DNA of 64,000 bases from contig QANU01018269.1 of the NCBI GenBank assembly GCA_003254905.1, positions 11,733-75,732 on the forward strand. The letters are read 5' to 3'. Positions 25,560 through 38,285 of this stretch are shown in pieces (the first letter of the stretch is position 1; every line of letters starts with the position of its first letter). Position numbers and translations under genes: made by a program. The notes below the pieces were generated by a model that ran no database searches, had not been told where the DNA came from, and saw only the letters and a program-made list of their open reading frames with translations. Origin of the DNA: Nissolia schottii. Its lineage: Eukaryota > Streptophyta > Magnoliopsida > Fabales > Fabaceae.

Positions 25560-26285
25560 TTATTAAGAAGGGTTTTGCTATATGTATTATAACAAAAGGA
25601 TACAATAAATATGGACAACCTATTACAAAAATAAAATGCCTCACTCCCCCTCCACATTCTCTCTTTTCAGCCCTTACTCTTCTTCTAGGCGCGTGCAATC
25701 ACCCACCATTTTTGAAAGCATTATTTCTACACATAAAAAAAAAATAAAGAAACCAACAAAATAATAAATAATCCAACCTCTGTAAACCAGCAAACCAACA
25801 ACTTAACATAGATAAACCAACATGCTAACACAATGACAAATAATAAAAATAAATTAGTATCAGTCATGTTGATTTCTTTTATGAGTACTGTGTATGCTTC
25901 ATACCACTACTACACAACCTTTGTAAAGAAAACACTCTAAAAAAAAAAAAAACCGATACTTTAAAACAAAGAAACGAACACTCTAAAATAGAGATATCAA
26001 TAGGTCACAACAATGATAAATAAACAAAAATAAACTAATATCAGTAAACTAAGAAAATAAACTAATACCAAAAAAGCAGGAGAAAAAGAAGGAGGAGTGA
26101 TGAGGAGGAGGAAAAGAAAGAAGAAGGTCTCTGAGTTAGAGAAAGGGAAAGAGTGAGAGACGAAAAAGAGAAAGTGACAGCAGGAGAGAGAAAAAATATT
26201 TTTTTAATGAATGAATTTTGTTTTTTAGTGAGTTATTTATATTTGTTGTTCATATATGTTGTTCATGTAGCATTACTCTATTAAG
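25560..26285. repeat. Dispersed repeat, copy 2
   Basis: Shorter relative of the block at 5155-6310, with the same motif order: TATGGACAACC, TCCACATTCTCTC, CGCGTGCAATCACCCACC, AACCAACAAAATAATAA, AAACCAACA, then a GAGGAGGAGGAAAAG purine run and CAGGAGAGAGAAAAA. The end reads GTTGTTCATGTAGCATTAC, the reverse of the kind of end seen in copy 1. Confidence 0.5.
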
Positions 26286-26570
26286 ATAATAAAAAAATAT
26301 AAGGAAGTTATACATAAGGGAAAAGTTTATAATTTTGCTAATTTTGCAATCTTTCTAAACGTTGGTCAATTAAAAAATTGGAGGGTGTGGGAATCTATAT
26401 GTTTATAATTATTTAGTTATAGCATTAAAAAATATGTATTCATTAAATTATTAAACTGCATTTTTACAATAATTATATCATTGGTTTTATTTAAGAGTGA
26501 AGAATTTAATGTTGATCATAGATATTAATATGAATTATTTAATGAGATTTAATTATTAAAAATATATTTA

Positions 26571-28906
26571 TGTTAGACACTAATATATGTGGCATATGCT
26601 AATATCCTCCACAGGCACAGATCCAAGCTTGACTTCAGGGCTAGGAAGTGCATATTCCTTAGTTACAAGTTTAGTGTCAAAGGCTTTGTCCTTTATGACC
26701 TTCACAGCAGGGAATTATTCCTAAGCAGAAATGTCTATTTCTATGAGAGTTTCTTCCCATATTCAACAACACCACAACAACAAAGTGAGCTCATCTAACC
26801 ACCCATCTTTTCTTCTCATCCCTATTGTGAACTAGAATCAGAACCCATGCTTGCTACATTGCCACCCCTCACTTCTGAATCAGTTCCTTCTTCTGATACT
26901 ACCACTACACCTCTCACACATCCTACATCCTCCACTCCACCAAGGAGATCCACCAGACCCAAGACAACTCCAAATTATCTTAGAGATTACCATTGTAATC
27001 TGCTCAATTCTGCAGATTCACCATCATCCACCCACCATTACCCTCTCTCTCAAGTTATCTCTTATGACAGACTTTCCCCCTCTTACAGGCAATATGCCTT
27101 AACCCTCTCTACAATCACTGAACCTTCCTCTTATAGCCAAGTTGTTAAGCATACCTGTTGGAGAGATGCAATGATTGCTAAAATTGTTACCCTGGAACAG
27201 AATCAGACATGGAGATTGGTTGATCTCCCTCTTGGCAAACAGCCTATTGGTTATAAGTGGGTCTACAAAGTAAAATTGAAGGATGATGGGAGTATTGAGA
27301 GGTACAAGGCTCACTTGGTTACTAAAGGCTACAATCAAACACAAGGTGTGGATTACTTGGATACCTTAGCCCTGTGGCTAAAATGTCCACAGTTCGGTTG
27401 CTCTTAGCTCTTACATCTACAATGAAGTGGCATTTACATTAACCTGATGCCAATAATGGCTTCTTACATGGTGATCTTCATGAGGAGGTCTACATGAAAC
27501 TCCCCTAAGGATTTCCAGCATCAGGCACCAACAAGGCTTGTCTTTTGCAAAAGTCCCTGTATGGCCTCAAACAAGCAAGTAGGCAATGGTTCTCTAAGTT
27601 GTCCAATGCCCTCATCTCTTGTGGTTATCAACAATCTCAATCATACCATTCTCTCTTCATTAAGACCACAACAGCTTCTTTTAATGCACTTGTCATCTAT
27701 GTAGATGATATCTTGTTTGCTAGCAATGACTTTGCTACTATCCAGGAAATTAAAACCTTCTTAAATGATGCCTTAAAAATTAAAGACCTTGGTGAGGCTA
27801 AGTGCTTCCTAGGCCAAGAAATTACTAGAAACAGTTCTGGAATTTCTTTGTCTCAGAGGAAATATGCCTTAGAGATCTTACAAGATGCTTCTCTAATAGC
27901 TTGTAGACCTGTGTCCACTCCTATAGACAACGCCAACAGATTGTCCAAGGATTCAAGTGAATCATTGATAGATATTGAGGCTTATCAAAGGCTCATTGGT
28001 AGACTCACCACGACAAGACCAGACCTCTCAGATGCTGTTAACCAATTGGCCCAATTCATGGCAGCACCAACTTCTTCTCATCAACAAGTTGCACTTCGAA
28101 TTCTGCATTACCTGAAGCAGGAGCCTGGTCTTGGCTTATTTTTCCCAAGCAATTCCTCTCTTCAGTTGCAAGCATACACAGATACTGACTGGGCAGGTTG
28201 CCCTGACAACAGAAAATCAATTTATGGTTTCTGCATATTCTTTGGCAGTTCTCTCATCAGCTGGAAATCCAAGAAGCAAAGTGTAGTTTCAAGGTATTCT
28301 TGTGAGGCTGAGTACATGGCACTAGCAGTAGCAACATGTGAGATTCAATGGTTGAACTATTTGCTGCAAGACCTTGGTCTAAAACCCACAGCACCAACCT
28401 CAACTTTTTGTAATAACCAATCTACTCTCCAATTGGCTCACAACCTTGCTTTTAATGAGAGAACCAAGCATATTGAGCTTGATTGTCATTTTGTGAGACA
28501 AAAGCTACAGTCGGGTCTCATTCACTTGCTCCCAATCTCAACCAAGCTATAGCTTCCAGGCATTTTCACTAAACCCCTAAGTCCTATGCCCTTCAAGCAC
28601 ATTGTCTCCAACCTTGTCCTTCTTAATCTGTTTCAAATCTCTATGGATGGCCAAGCTTGAGGGGGGCGTTAGACACTAACCATCCAAAATAGTGGTTAGT
28701 TGGATGGTGATTAGTTAAGTCAGTTAGGGTTAGTTAGTGTAAGTTAGTTAGTTGAGAGTTAGTTATCTAAACTTGCACAACAAATAGCCTTTTTGTATCA
28801 TCTATAGATATGGCTTATGCCTCTGTGAATCAATCAAGCAATTCAGTTTCCATATTTCTCTTCTTTCCTCTTTACTTTTGCTGCAAGAATTCTCTGAAAT
28901 CTATCA
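26571..28906 (+). mobile_element. Ty1/copia remnant with 3' LTR and matched target-site duplication
   Basis: The 5-bp duplication ATTTA lies at 26566-26570 and 28907-28911. The first bases, TGTTAGACACTAA at 26571, match the start of the 3' LTR (28667-28906, 240 bp), so the element keeps both outer borders but lost most of its 5' half. The retained parts are the integrase C-terminal side (about 26590-26800), a spacer, reverse transcriptase with a YVDD site (about 27700), RNase H (to about 28550), and a GAGGGGGG polypurine tract before the LTR. It carries several breaks besides the large internal loss. A long open pol stretch suggests it is younger than the copy at 1893. Confidence 0.88.
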
Positions 28907-28911
28907 ATTTA

Positions 28912-31900
28912 ATCAACTTTTTTTGAAATATGGAAACATTTTTTAGTCAAACTTTTGATTCCAACTTATTAAGACTGCACAACATTTTTTCTTTATTTAT
29001 GCATCAGAAATAAAAGACAAGAAACTAACTCAAATGTGAAAAAGAAAACTCATAATTATTACAAAGTAACTCGCTAAGACTACTAGGAGGTTCCTCAAAT
29101 GTTGTAAAATCATCTCTCCTATTAGCTCCAGTCTTAGCCATGTAATTTGCACAAGAATTAGTCTTTCTGAGAACATGGGTGATGGTGATGTCCTAATCTT
29201 TGGTTATACAATCCTCTCTCTATATAATTTCTTATACTATCATTATATTCTTAAAAATTATAAAACTTTTTAAATTAATTTTATAAAACTTGAAAAGATT
29301 TAATTATTGCAAAACCTTCCCCCAAAAAAGGTAAAGTTGTCATGATCAATAATTTATGTTTGGATTATCAATCAACCAAATAAGAATATAGTCGAAGTTA
29401 GAGCAAAAATAAATTAAAGCTGTTATTCTCTTGATAGCATGATGAATAAAATTATCCTAATAATTAAACTTAAAAATCGTTAAGACCATGCTATAAAAAT
29501 TTATATATTGTGCATGTTCACTAATTAATGTTTTATTGGTTTATGAAAACGGATTGATAAGTAATAATTTTGGGAGACTGTATAAGCATTAGTGATCAAT
29601 CAGCCTTTTAGGTTCCACCTTATTGAACTAGTACACCAGATGAAAGGATTCGCTAAAATTTTGTCACTATAAATACAAATACAAGACAATGTCCCTCTCA
29701 TTCATGATGATTGCATACGGTCTATACACACATTGAAGAGTCGGTTTTGAGTATGGACGGAAAGACCATGTCTAAAAGAGATCCTCCAATCAATTCTAAT
29801 CTAAGAGATATGCAATTTATTTTTAATGAATTATCTATAGTGTTTAAGAATTATACATGAATTCTAAAAATTGAATATATATTTCTCAACCTTAAAGGGT
29901 TTTTGTTTCAAGTTTTTAATTCACATTTATAGGAATTAAATTCTTATCAATACAATATTTAATAATGTCATTCCGAATATCATAAAAAACATATTTGTTT
30001 CACAATTAAAATTTTGAGAATATTTTTTTAAAATTTCTAAAAATAAGTTGTAAGCATGTTTGGTTGATAATACATATTTCTAGTAATATGCATGATAATT
30101 ATCAAAATACCCTTAAGAAGTTTAATTACTACTACTTTACTTTTTAAAATAAATATGAGGATAAATTAATTTTTTTTTCACAATATTCTCATTCCAATGA
30201 CATGAGAATAAAATATTCCAAACTTTTGAGATGAGAATAGAAATACATACCAACTTGAGTATATAATTTTTTTTAGAATAATTTACTCCCAAAATTAAAT
30301 TTTTATATCTTAAAATAAACATAAAAATAAAATATTCTCAAATTGTTTATTCGCGAGGACTAAATAGAATATTATAATGATATTAACTCCAAAATATCAG
30401 TAACGGACACCATCAAAACAAAGTCCTTCTCACAAATGAAATTGTCCAAGTATCACCTAATTAGAACAAGGAAATTTAAGAGGAAAATTAATGGGACAGT
30501 TACAAGACTTTATCAATGACAAGGTTCTTCATGCTCGATGAATATCCTTAAGCAGTACGAGATTTCAAAGAAGAAACCAAAGAAAAGAGATCGAGCTCAC
30601 AAAATTTCACAGGCTCCAACTTCTTTGGTCCAAGCTAAGTTAAGTATCAAATTAGTCTCTGAATCTCAATCATAAAATAATTAATCTATGATCCGGATTA
30701 TATTAAACAAATAATTATATAATAAATTATATTTGTATTTCAAACTAAATCATAGCAATAACACAAACTAACAAAAAGACAATCAAAGACCACAGGAAAG
30801 GCATAATAAACCAGCGACTTTTAATTGACTTTGCATTCGATTTGGGCATTTTTGCAAGTGGAGCCCTTGCTGCAACAGAGAAGGGGAACATGGCATCGAT
30901 GAACAAAAAAGGTAAATAATTTTTTAGAACAAAATAAAAGAGAGGATAATAATGTATTTACAATGTTTTTTATCATTAAAAAAATTACCTAGACCAACTT
31001 GCTCCATAACTCAAGTCGATCGAGGTTAGTTGACTCCAATACCACAAGGTTCATTGCCCTCCATCAATAGTAATTCTGTCGAAATGGGCAGAGACTAATG
31101 AGTTGGCCTGAATAGCTCAAAAATATGGATTGATTGAGTTAAAAAAAAAAATAGAAGTAAAAAATGGCAATGACCCGACTTAGTTAAACCCGAATTGGCC
31201 AAACTCGCTTTGGCCAGGCTAGCCTAATAACTTGAATATTTGTTAGATAGTTATACTTTTATTTAAAAAATACCAAATAATGCACGTCAAAAAAATAAAT
31301 ATTTGCTAGCTTTATCATGTGTGTTTGGGTATTACAGTATAATATGAATGGGTGCCACGATTTTTTTGGTGCAAATGCAATATATATTTTAGAAGTGGGA
31401 ACTAAGTCTGGCTTTGTTCTCTCTTAGCAACCCTTAAGACCACACAAATTATGGTGCATGTTTAATACGATGAAATGGCTAACATGGAAGCTACGAAAAT
31501 TGGACTTATGCATCATATCATTAGCAAATTCTAGTATAATTGGTAGTCTCTTTCAACAAATTCATGAAAGTTATTATGGCATGTTTGCTATAAGAGTAAA
31601 TTATTGTCATTTATAATTAACAAATTTTTTTTCATTATTGCTATCAAACTTTAACAACTTTGTTACTAGAAGAAAAAAAAAACTGGGTTAATAAAAGATT
31701 GACCCACGAGCAAACTTGAAAATGGACTGATTTAAAATGGGTTAATATTTTACTAATCCAAAATTAACATAACCTTAAGCGGCTCGACTAGAATGGATTG
31801 GGTGTAACAAGTAGTTTGGCCGTCTTTTAATAGTTTGTACAAATGCACGGTCGAGGCCCATTTTTAGGAGAGCTGGGTTCAAAATCCAGTATGCCCGCTT

Positions 31901-32150
31901 CACTAGTAATTAGGCCTGCATTAATTGGGCTCATTACAAATATCCAATTAGTTATACTTTATTAATTTGGATTTAGACTCATATTATTACTATCGACCAA
32001 AAACCAAAGACTCTCTGACCAAAATAAAAAATACAAAGACTCTTATATTACTACTCGACCAAGACAAATACTCTTATAATATTTATTTTATTAAGTTAAA
32101 TACATTCCTCTTCTTCTTCGATTTTTTTTTTTAATAATACAACTCTCTTT
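28912..32150. other. Intergenic AT-rich DNA
   Basis: Apart from the LINE tail at 29025-29192, no gene or recognisable element is seen. The short phrase around 30835-30910 reads open on the plus strand but matches nothing I know. Confidence 0.5.
29025..29192 (-). pseudogene. LINE RNase H C-terminal fragment
   Basis: Read on the minus strand, this stretch gives an open tail of about 55 codons containing ITHVLRKTNSCANYMAKTGA followed by FEEPPSSLSELL and a stop at 29025-29027. This is the characteristic end of the RNase H domain of plant LINE polyproteins (an HV-R-N-ADxLAKxGA pattern, then an EEPP-LLxxD segment). A stop codon lies just upstream and the rest of the LINE is missing. Confidence 0.7.
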
Positions 32151-32157
32151 CCCCCTT

Positions 32158-32845
32158 TATTGTAGTTGTTGTGCGCTTAATCTCCTAACATTGTAAAATA
32201 TGCAATTCAACCCTTTAAGTTTTCAACATAGTGCAAATAAGACATTTCGTCATTTTTAACGTCTAAAAGGTTCGTTAATACACATTTGTCTGTCACATAA
32301 TATATTGTAAAGACAAAATTATCTTTTTTAAAATAAAAATAAAAAGAAAAACTATTTTTTTAAATTAAACAAAAATAACCCAATGCCCCCAACCCTTTCA
32401 CGGTGACCTCCCTCTCCCTTTCTAAATAGAACCCAATGCCCCAACCCCTTTCATACTTATCATCACTGTCGGAGACTTCTTCTGCCTCCTATGTTGCCTC
32501 CTGCATCACCTCTAGTGTTGTCTTTGCTCTTTGTTGTTTCCATTTTCTCTTCAATGGTTGCTTCTGATTTCTATTATTGTCAGTGTTATTTATCTCGTTG
32601 TTGTCCCTATTTTGTTCTCAAAAAAAGTATTTTTTATTTTATTTTTATGTTAAAGAAAGGATAATTTTGTTCTTACAATACATCATGTAACAAACACATG
32701 TGTACTAACAAACTTTTAAACGTTAAAAGTGATAGAATGCCTAATTTGCATTGTTTAGAAAGCTTAGGGAGTCTAAATGCACAATTTACAATATTAGAAG
32801 GTTAAGCGCACAACAAGTATAGTACACAATGATAAGTTGCTACTA
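32158..32845. mobile_element. Non-autonomous element with about 180-bp inverted repeats
   Basis: GTTGTTGTGCGCTTAATCTC at the left pairs with CTTGTTGTGCGCTTAACCTT read from the right. The match continues through an ATTGTAAA, a CAAATTAGGCATT-like and a TTTTAACGTxTAAAAG block to ACAAAATTATC, about 180 bp per arm. The centre has no coding capacity. The exact ends and duplication were not resolved. Confidence 0.7.
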
Positions 32846-33246
32846 ATCCTATATTTTTAAAGCATACACTTTACTCTTAAACACTTTCTATGTTTGTGAA
32901 TTTACAAAACCACTCATTATACAAAATACTTTAATAATTAATGTCAGTTTCTTTCTAAATTCATTATTACTATTTCAAGTATTATTTATAATTATTAAAA
33001 TTATTTTATTTTTTAAAATTCTTGAGATTTAATTGATAATGTATGTAACACAATATTTGTTATATATTATTTAATATTTATTTATTAATTTAAATAAATA
33101 TAAAATAATAAACAATGAAATTTTATTCAAATTTTTATTAAAAACCAAAAAAGAAATTTTTTAATAAATTAATATAATTTTTTAACATACACACCTTAAT
33201 ATTAATTATCTCATATTATAGCTTCAAAATATTGAAATAAATTTGA

Positions 33247-34488
33247 GGGTTAATTAAGTTTTTTGTCCCTGTAATTTGGGAAAGTTTGGTTTAAGTCCCT
33301 CTATGGAGATTTTAGTCCTTGTCAAATTTGGTAGTTTGATTTCGGTCCCTGTTAATGTTTGGGACCTGACGGTGATGACGTGCCAGTTAGCTCCGCGGAC
33401 GTGGTATAACCCGGTTCCCCTCAAATGGCCCGTAAAACAGGTTCAACCCATGACCCGACCCGATTTTTTTCTTCTTTTTTTTTTTTAAATTGCTAAATCC
33501 TAAATCCCCAATCCCTATTCCAGGCTCCCTCCTCCTCTCCACCCCAAACACAACTCCTCCTCTCTGTCTTCGTCGCCTGCCCCGTCGCCGTCATCCCCGA
33601 CAGACCGCCGGCGCCGTCGCCGTCGCGGGTCTTCCCTCTTGTGTTGCCAGAATCGCCCCTCTTGCATACCCCAACTTTATAACAACCTAGAAATTTCATC
33701 ACTCTACCATTAACATCATAAATACATGACCCAAAATTTTAAAAAAAGTCATCAACCAATAATCATCAACATCAACAAAAACTAATTTACACATAATATT
33801 TATAGTATAATTTTTACAGTTGCCTGAAGAAGGCTGAGCTTTTAAAACAAAAAGGGAACAAGGACATAAAAAAAAATTGACGAGGGAGGTGGTGACTGAT
33901 TGCTTCGGATCCCACAGATTTGGACGCAGAATGAGCGGATCTAGCTTTGGTTGCAGGGATTTGGGGTGGGTTATACAAATCTCGTGGCAAAACCTTGGGA
34001 TGTTGCAGTGGCTGCACGACAAAGCTTAGATAGTCTAGACATGGTGGTGGAACTGTTTACGTTGTTGTGCCGTGAAGGACGGGATGGAGCACGGGAGAGG
34101 GACGCGCACGGGAGAGGCCTGTTGGCGATGGCGCCAGCGGTCTGAGACGGAGAGCGGGAGTAGGGCTTTGGGTGGAGAGGAAGAGGGAGCCTGGAATAGG
34201 GATTAGGGATTTGGGGATTTAGGAATTTATTTTTTTTAAAAAAAAATCGGGTCGGGTCACGGGTTGAACCGGTTTTATGGGCCATTTGAGGTGAACTGGG
34301 TTATGCCACGTGGCGAGTCCACATGGCATGCCACGTCCGCGGAGCTAACTGACACGTCATTACCGTCAGGTCCCAAACGTTAACAGGGGCCAAAATCAAA
34401 CTACCAAATTTTACAGGGACTAAAATCTCCATAGAGGGACTAAAACCAAACTTTCCCAAATTACAGGGACAAAAAACTTAATTAACCC
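33247..34488. mobile_element. Mutator-like (MULE) non-autonomous element with long TIRs and 9-bp duplication
   Basis: The ends are GGGTTAATTAAGTTTTTTGT at the left and its near-perfect reverse complement at the right, followed by TAAATTTGA (33238-33246) and TAAATTTAA (34489-34497), a 9-bp duplication with one difference. The arms pair over roughly 300 bp or more, including the AAATCGGGTCGGGTCA region and a GGAGCCTGGAATAGGGATT segment. The roughly 400-bp GC-richer middle has no transposase. Long arms and a 9-bp duplication fit Mutator-like elements. Confidence 0.85.
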
Positions 34489-34570
34489 TAAATTTAAAAA
34501 GTATGCATTTTGATTTTTTTTTAAATAATCATAACAAAGTAGTGTTATTATTCATAATTTATTCTCAAAA

Positions 34571-34572
<2 letters not shown>

Positions 34573-34611
<39 letters not shown>
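34573..34611. repeat. (TA)n microsatellite
   Basis: About 19 uninterrupted TA units between the MULE-like element and the gypsy fossil. Confidence 0.95.
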
Positions 34612-34618
<7 letters not shown>

Positions 34619-35777
34619 GCCTCATATAAATAGTGTCTCCATATCTTCAAAGCAAATATCACGACTGCCATTTCCCAATTATGAGTGAGGTAATTTTGTT
34701 CATGCTTCTTGAGCTGTCTGGATGCATAGGTGATTACTCAACCATGTTGCATAAGAACGTACCCCATTCCACCTCTCAAGGTGTCGTAGAAAACGAAGAA
34801 CCCCCCTACGCCTTAGGGTAACCAATACCGATGCTGAAGTCAAGTTTTCATTCAACTTTTGGAAATTGTCCTCACACTTTGTCTACCACTGAAACCTTAC
34901 TCCTTTCTGAGTGAGCTTTGTTAAGGGTGCTGCAATCTTAGAGAAGTCCTTCACAACGGTAATATCTGGCTAACCCCAAGAAACTATAGATCTCTGATGT
35001 TGTCGTGGGCGTCGACCACTGCTGTACTACCTCTACCTTCTTCGGGTCAACCAAAATCCCATCCTTAGAGATTACATGACCCAAGAACACTACTTACTCT
35101 AGCCAAAACTCATACTTAGAGAGCTTGGTGTACAACTAGTTCTAAACAAAGTCTGTAACACCATTCTTAGATGCTTCTCATTCTAGTCCTCGGTCTTGGA
35201 ATACACCAAGATATCATCAATGAAGACGATAACAAAGTGATCCAAGAACGGCTTGAAAACTCTGTGCATCAGATCCATGAATGCTGCAAGTGGGTTTGTC
35301 AACCTGAAGGACATCACAAGGAACTAGTAATGCCCATACTGAGTCTAAAAAGCTGTCTTATAGATATCTTCCTTCTTAATCTTAAGCTGATAGTAACCTG
35401 ACTAGAGGTCAATCTTCGAGAAACATATTGCTCCTTATAGTTGGTCAAACAAATCATTAATGCGTGATGACAGGTAATGGTTCTTCACTATAACCTTATT
35501 CAATTTCCAGTAATCTATGCACATTCTCATAGTATTGTGTTGCTTCTTGAAAAAAAGTACCGAAGCACTCTATGAAGATGTACTTGGTATGATAACCCTT
35601 GTTGAGCAACTCTTGCAACTCCTTCTGTTACTTGCACAATTTGGAGAGATCCATCCTGTACAGGGGAATGAAAATGTGTCTAACTCCAAGTTCCAACTCT
35701 ATATTGAAATCTACTTCACTCTTTGGAGGTTCACCTGGAGGTCGCTGGGAAAGACATCTAAGAACTCACATACAACT
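34612..35777 (-). mobile_element. Ty3/gypsy pol fossil (reverse transcriptase to RNase H)
   Basis: Minus-strand remains of a chromovirus-type Ty3/gypsy pol. Recognisable in order are a lead-in resembling EFLDVFPSDL (about 35740-35777), the reverse transcriptase around an [10 protein letters not shown] active-site block (about 35195), and the RNase H region with an NYLTH then WRHYLY block (about 34620-34700). No LTR, gag or integrase is joined to it. It is broken in many places and looks old. The Helitron piece abuts its upstream end. Confidence 0.85.
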
Positions 35778-35789
35778 AATATTTGTGTA

Positions 35790-36990
35790 AAATTCGACCC
35801 TTCTATTTATGGCCCCTTAACACTTACACATAATATGTGCCTACAACGTGTGTATGCAAATGAAAGCGTTGATTTGAACTCTCATTTCATGAAATGATTG
35901 TTGGACATCGGTGATGGGAAAACAAGTATAAGGAATGAGTTTGATTATGATGTCGATATCCCGCATGATATTTTGATACGTGATTCATATAGACACACTT
36001 CTAGTTTAGTCGACTTTGTGTACCATCCTTTTTACATTTGCAATTTGATCTTTCATGCTTCTAGAAAAATGCAATTTTAGCTCCAACTCTTGAGATTATT
36101 GAAATGTTGAATGATTTTATTCTTTTTATCTTGCTTGTGAACAAAAGGTTTTATCTTAGTGCTGACTCCATATGCAAAAGTGATGAAAATGTTAGAGTTA
36201 ACAGTGAATGGTTAATAGTTGAATTTCTAAACGACATTAGGTGTTTGGTCTTCAAAATCATGAAATTACTTTGAAAAGGGGTCTGACTATTATGCTTTTG
36301 TGTAACATCGGCCAATCATGTGGCTTGTGCAATGGAATAAGGTTAATTGTTGAAGATATGTGTGCTAATGTTATTGGTGCAAAGATAGTGTGTGGGAAGA
36401 ATGCCGGAGAGAAAGTATATATACCTCGAATGAATTTAATGCCATCTGACTCATCATGCCCCATGAAATTTATGAGAAGGCAATTTCCTATTATGCTTTT
36501 ACTTCGCAATGACGACAAACAAGAGTCAAAGCCAAACTCTTTCTCGTGTTGGACTCTATTTGCCTCGATCTATCTTTTCTCATGATCCACTCTATGTAGC
36601 AATGCCATGTGTTAAGAATAGAAGTGGGTTAAAAGTATTGACTAATGATGACTCAAATACATTGTGTGCTACAACTAAAAATGTTGTATTCTCTGAAGTG
36701 TATTAGTGACTTTGACTTTGTTTATTTTAATGTAATTTTCATCATATATAAAATACTTAACTTTCACTTGGTTATTCATTGACATGCATGTATTAATGTC
36801 TATTAAATATTTTGATATATATAGTAGCATTAACCATGGATGTTGCTCCGTATCTAATTCACTATAAATGAAGACATGAAATAGAAGATTTATATACAAG
36901 TAACTCAAGCACTCTAACACCAAAAACTAATGATCTATTTATTTTGAATTTTGCTTGTTAAATCTACCCGTGCATTGCATGGGCTCTACA
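35790..36990 (+). mobile_element. Helitron 3' part: PIF1-like helicase C-terminus and 3' hairpin
   Basis: Plus-strand remains of the helicase end of a Helitron RepHel protein: an LTHNMCLQ block (about 35820), APTLEIIE then SADSICKSDE (about 36080-36180), GLCNGIRLIV (about 36320), GKNAGEKVYIPRM (about 36390), and motif VI-like TNKSQSQTLSRVGLYLP then YVA (about 36515-36605). The frame is broken between these blocks, so it is a pseudogene. Downstream, CCCGTGCATTGCATGGG at 36967-36983 forms the imperfect hairpin seen just inside Helitron 3' ends. The usual CTRR terminus is not clean. The Rep half is missing. Confidence 0.85.
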
Positions 36991-37997
36991 ATAGTACCTA
37001 TACTATACAAAAGAAAATGTTAGTTGAGTTCAACGACTCAATTCTATCGCATTTCTTTTAATTTTCTACATCACTCTTTTATTTTATTTTTTTATTGTTC
37101 TATTAAAATCAAAAAAGAAAAAGGAGCGTGTTCTTAGCTCATTTTTTTTAACATATAGTTGTGTGTAGCTGTAGAAGTTATAACTTGTATCGTATATTTT
37201 TTCTTGCTTAGTTTTTAAAGGTCTTAGATTAAATTGAAATACATTTTTTAAATTTATTTTTCCAAATTATGGGCTTCTCATGATGTTTTATATTTTCTGA
37301 TCAATATCCTAGTTAATTATTTGTGATGTTTTAATTATTTGAGAATAATTATTATTTTTAAAATCGATATGATGTGTGACTCTTAAGTTTTGATTGTGAA
37401 AATGTGTATTTTTCTTTTATATGTGGTTTTAATAATTTTCTGGTTAACTAAAAAATTAAAAGAAATATATTATATTCTATGCATAAACATGAGAGTATTG
37501 TTAACTAATGTACTTTTAACAATCGTTCTAAGAGCACTTATTTAAGAATCCAAAAGTAAAAGTTCTTCATTTAAAATCTAGGTTTTTTATAAACTAAAAT
37601 GCATTAAATACATTGGAAATCTCTCAAATTTCTTCTTTAAACTTTTTAACAAGTGTCATGGGTGAAGGTTAACTTGATCTCAAGTATGTTTTAGACCTTC
37701 GTTAGTCCTTAGTTTTTAATTCTAAAAATAACTCAATGTCAATATTTTAATAATTACAATTAGAGTTATTTTATTTTTTATTTTACAATGAGAGCCATTT
37801 GTTAAAATGTCTTATTTATTAAATTATTTTCACTTTTCTCTCCTATCTCTCCACTTTCTTAGACATTTTAACAAGTGATTCTCATTATAAAATAAAAAAT
37901 AAAATAACTTTAATTATAATTATTAAAAAATTAATATAAGATCATTTTTAAAATTAAAAACTAAACATCAAGGTCCGAAACATACCGAGACCAAATT
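36991..37997. other. AT-rich intergenic DNA
   Basis: Nothing recognised between the Helitron end and the ABCB exon fragment. Confidence 0.5.
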
Positions 37998-38285
37998 AGT
38001 GAGAACAAAACCAACCCCGAAAACCCAAGATCCTTGTCTTCCTCTTAATCTTATCATGATCCGTTAGAAAATAAACAGAAATCATGGACCCCATCATATA
38101 CGCATCGAAAAGAACCGCACTGAAACGCTCCAAGCACGCTTGCTTCCACTCTGGAAGGTTCAGTGCCAACAGCCTTCGAAATGAAGGAACGAGCAACTGA
38201 GTCCATCTTCTTTTGTACTAACCGCTTCGGCATCCACGCCATCATCAGCACGTGACGCACGCGTAACTAAATTTATTGAGCTAGA
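37998..38285 (-). pseudogene. ABCB-type transporter exon fragment
   Basis: About 290 bp match the interior of exon 7 of the ABC transporter gene (46473-46793) in the same orientation, at roughly four bases in five by eye. The shared part covers the NLPEWKQA start of the second membrane domain, the [13 protein letters not shown] stretch and part of the linker before it. The fragment lacks about 20 bases after the MGSMI region and differs strongly in the linker. No flanking exon, intron border or ATPase domain accompanies it, and the frame is not kept, so it is a gene fragment. It may derive from this gene or from a paralogue. Confidence 0.85.

Noticed and set aside
33490-34285. Arginine/proline-rich open frames
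   Set aside because: They lie in the long arms of the MULE-like element and appear on both strands because the arms are inverted copies.
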